Of a DNA stretch of 64,000 nt, positions 63,897-64,000 are shown one piece after another. Position numbers and translations under genes: made by a program. The notes under the pieces are model-generated. The model was not told where the DNA came from and did no database searches. It worked only from the letters and a program-made list of their open reading frames with translations. Source of the DNA: Histidinibacterium lentulum (GTDB lineage: Bacteria; Pseudomonadota; Alphaproteobacteria; Rhodobacterales; Rhodobacteraceae); assembly GCF_003789055.1 (NCBI RefSeq), contig NZ_ML119081.1, forward strand, positions 558,001 through 622,000, in the 5' to 3' direction. The number at the start of each line of letters is the position of its first letter. Within the stretch, counting starts at the first letter, position 1.

Positions 63897-63934
63897 AAGT
63901 GAGATGCTCTTACATATGTAAGTTTCACTCACTT
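63897..63934. promoter_or_regulatory. TetR-type operator upstream of the efflux operon
   Basis: A perfect core CTTACATATGTAAG (63909-63922) is extended by matching outer arms AAGTGAG / CTCACTT into a 38-bp interrupted palindrome. The regulator gene is not seen and may lie beyond the window's right end. Confidence 0.6.
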
Positions 63935-64000
63935 TGGCAAGGGCAGATTCTCCGGACCCTGTGCGCCCTTCGCCAAGGCGCCGCTTGTCAATCGCGTCAA

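Overview
The window is a GC-rich chromosomal segment of an alphaproteobacterium, most likely a Rhodobacterales (Rhodobacteraceae/Roseobacteraceae) member. The placement rests on gene content: an F1Fo-ATPase zeta inhibitor, a cobalamin methionine-synthase system split into separate proteins, a DctD-type regulator lacking the sigma-54 contact loop, a GTTC-N7-GTTC type SOS box, and an ArsR-ArsC fusion. No insertion sequence, phage gene or CRISPR array was seen. Many very long ORFs antisense to genes are artefacts of high GC.

Layout. 1-197: 5' end of RNase E (minus), behind a long leader. 654-7047 (minus): dctBD and the purine genes purC-purS-[zinc alcohol dehydrogenase]-[DUF3592]-purQ. 7239-12834: ATPase zeta subunit, homocysteine methyltransferase, a methyltransferase, a radical-SAM protein behind a LexA-type box, a corrinoid protein, a DUF2383 protein, a small membrane protein and DUF1638. 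12912-17070: sufE, a lipoprotein, rnd, purN-purM and a CAT-anticodon tRNA. 17110-21153: a signalling module made of a periplasmic SUOX/PruR-like protein, a hybrid histidine kinase with Hpt, and a LuxR-type response regulator.

21335-34291 is an exopolysaccharide cluster on the plus strand: pyruvyl transferase, flippase, F420-dehydrogenase-beta-like protein, acyltransferase, polymerase/ligase, four glycosyltransferase systems including a PssD/PssE pair, a chain-length protein with a degenerate kinase domain, and the initiating sugar transferase. The signalling module lies immediately before it. A related palindromic element ending in GTATAGGT occurs both in the module's divergent promoter region and in front of the cluster, which suggests the regulator controls polysaccharide synthesis.

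34778-39486 is a complete Liv-type ABC operon with a LacI-type operator at the predicted start of transcription. 39777-42132 encodes a SulP transporter and a tandem universal stress protein. 42136-46245 (minus) is an arsenic operon of four genes, each overlapping the next by 4 nt: ArsR-ArsC fusion, ArsJ-type GAPDH, ArsJ and ACR3. 46369-48004 holds two short-chain dehydrogenases. 48015-58320 (minus) is a glycoside uptake and degradation operon (carbohydrate ABC transporter, GH2, isomerase, Gfo/Idh oxidoreductase, GH43) opposite its LacI regulator. 59600-63879 (minus) is an RND efflux pair behind a perfect palindrome.
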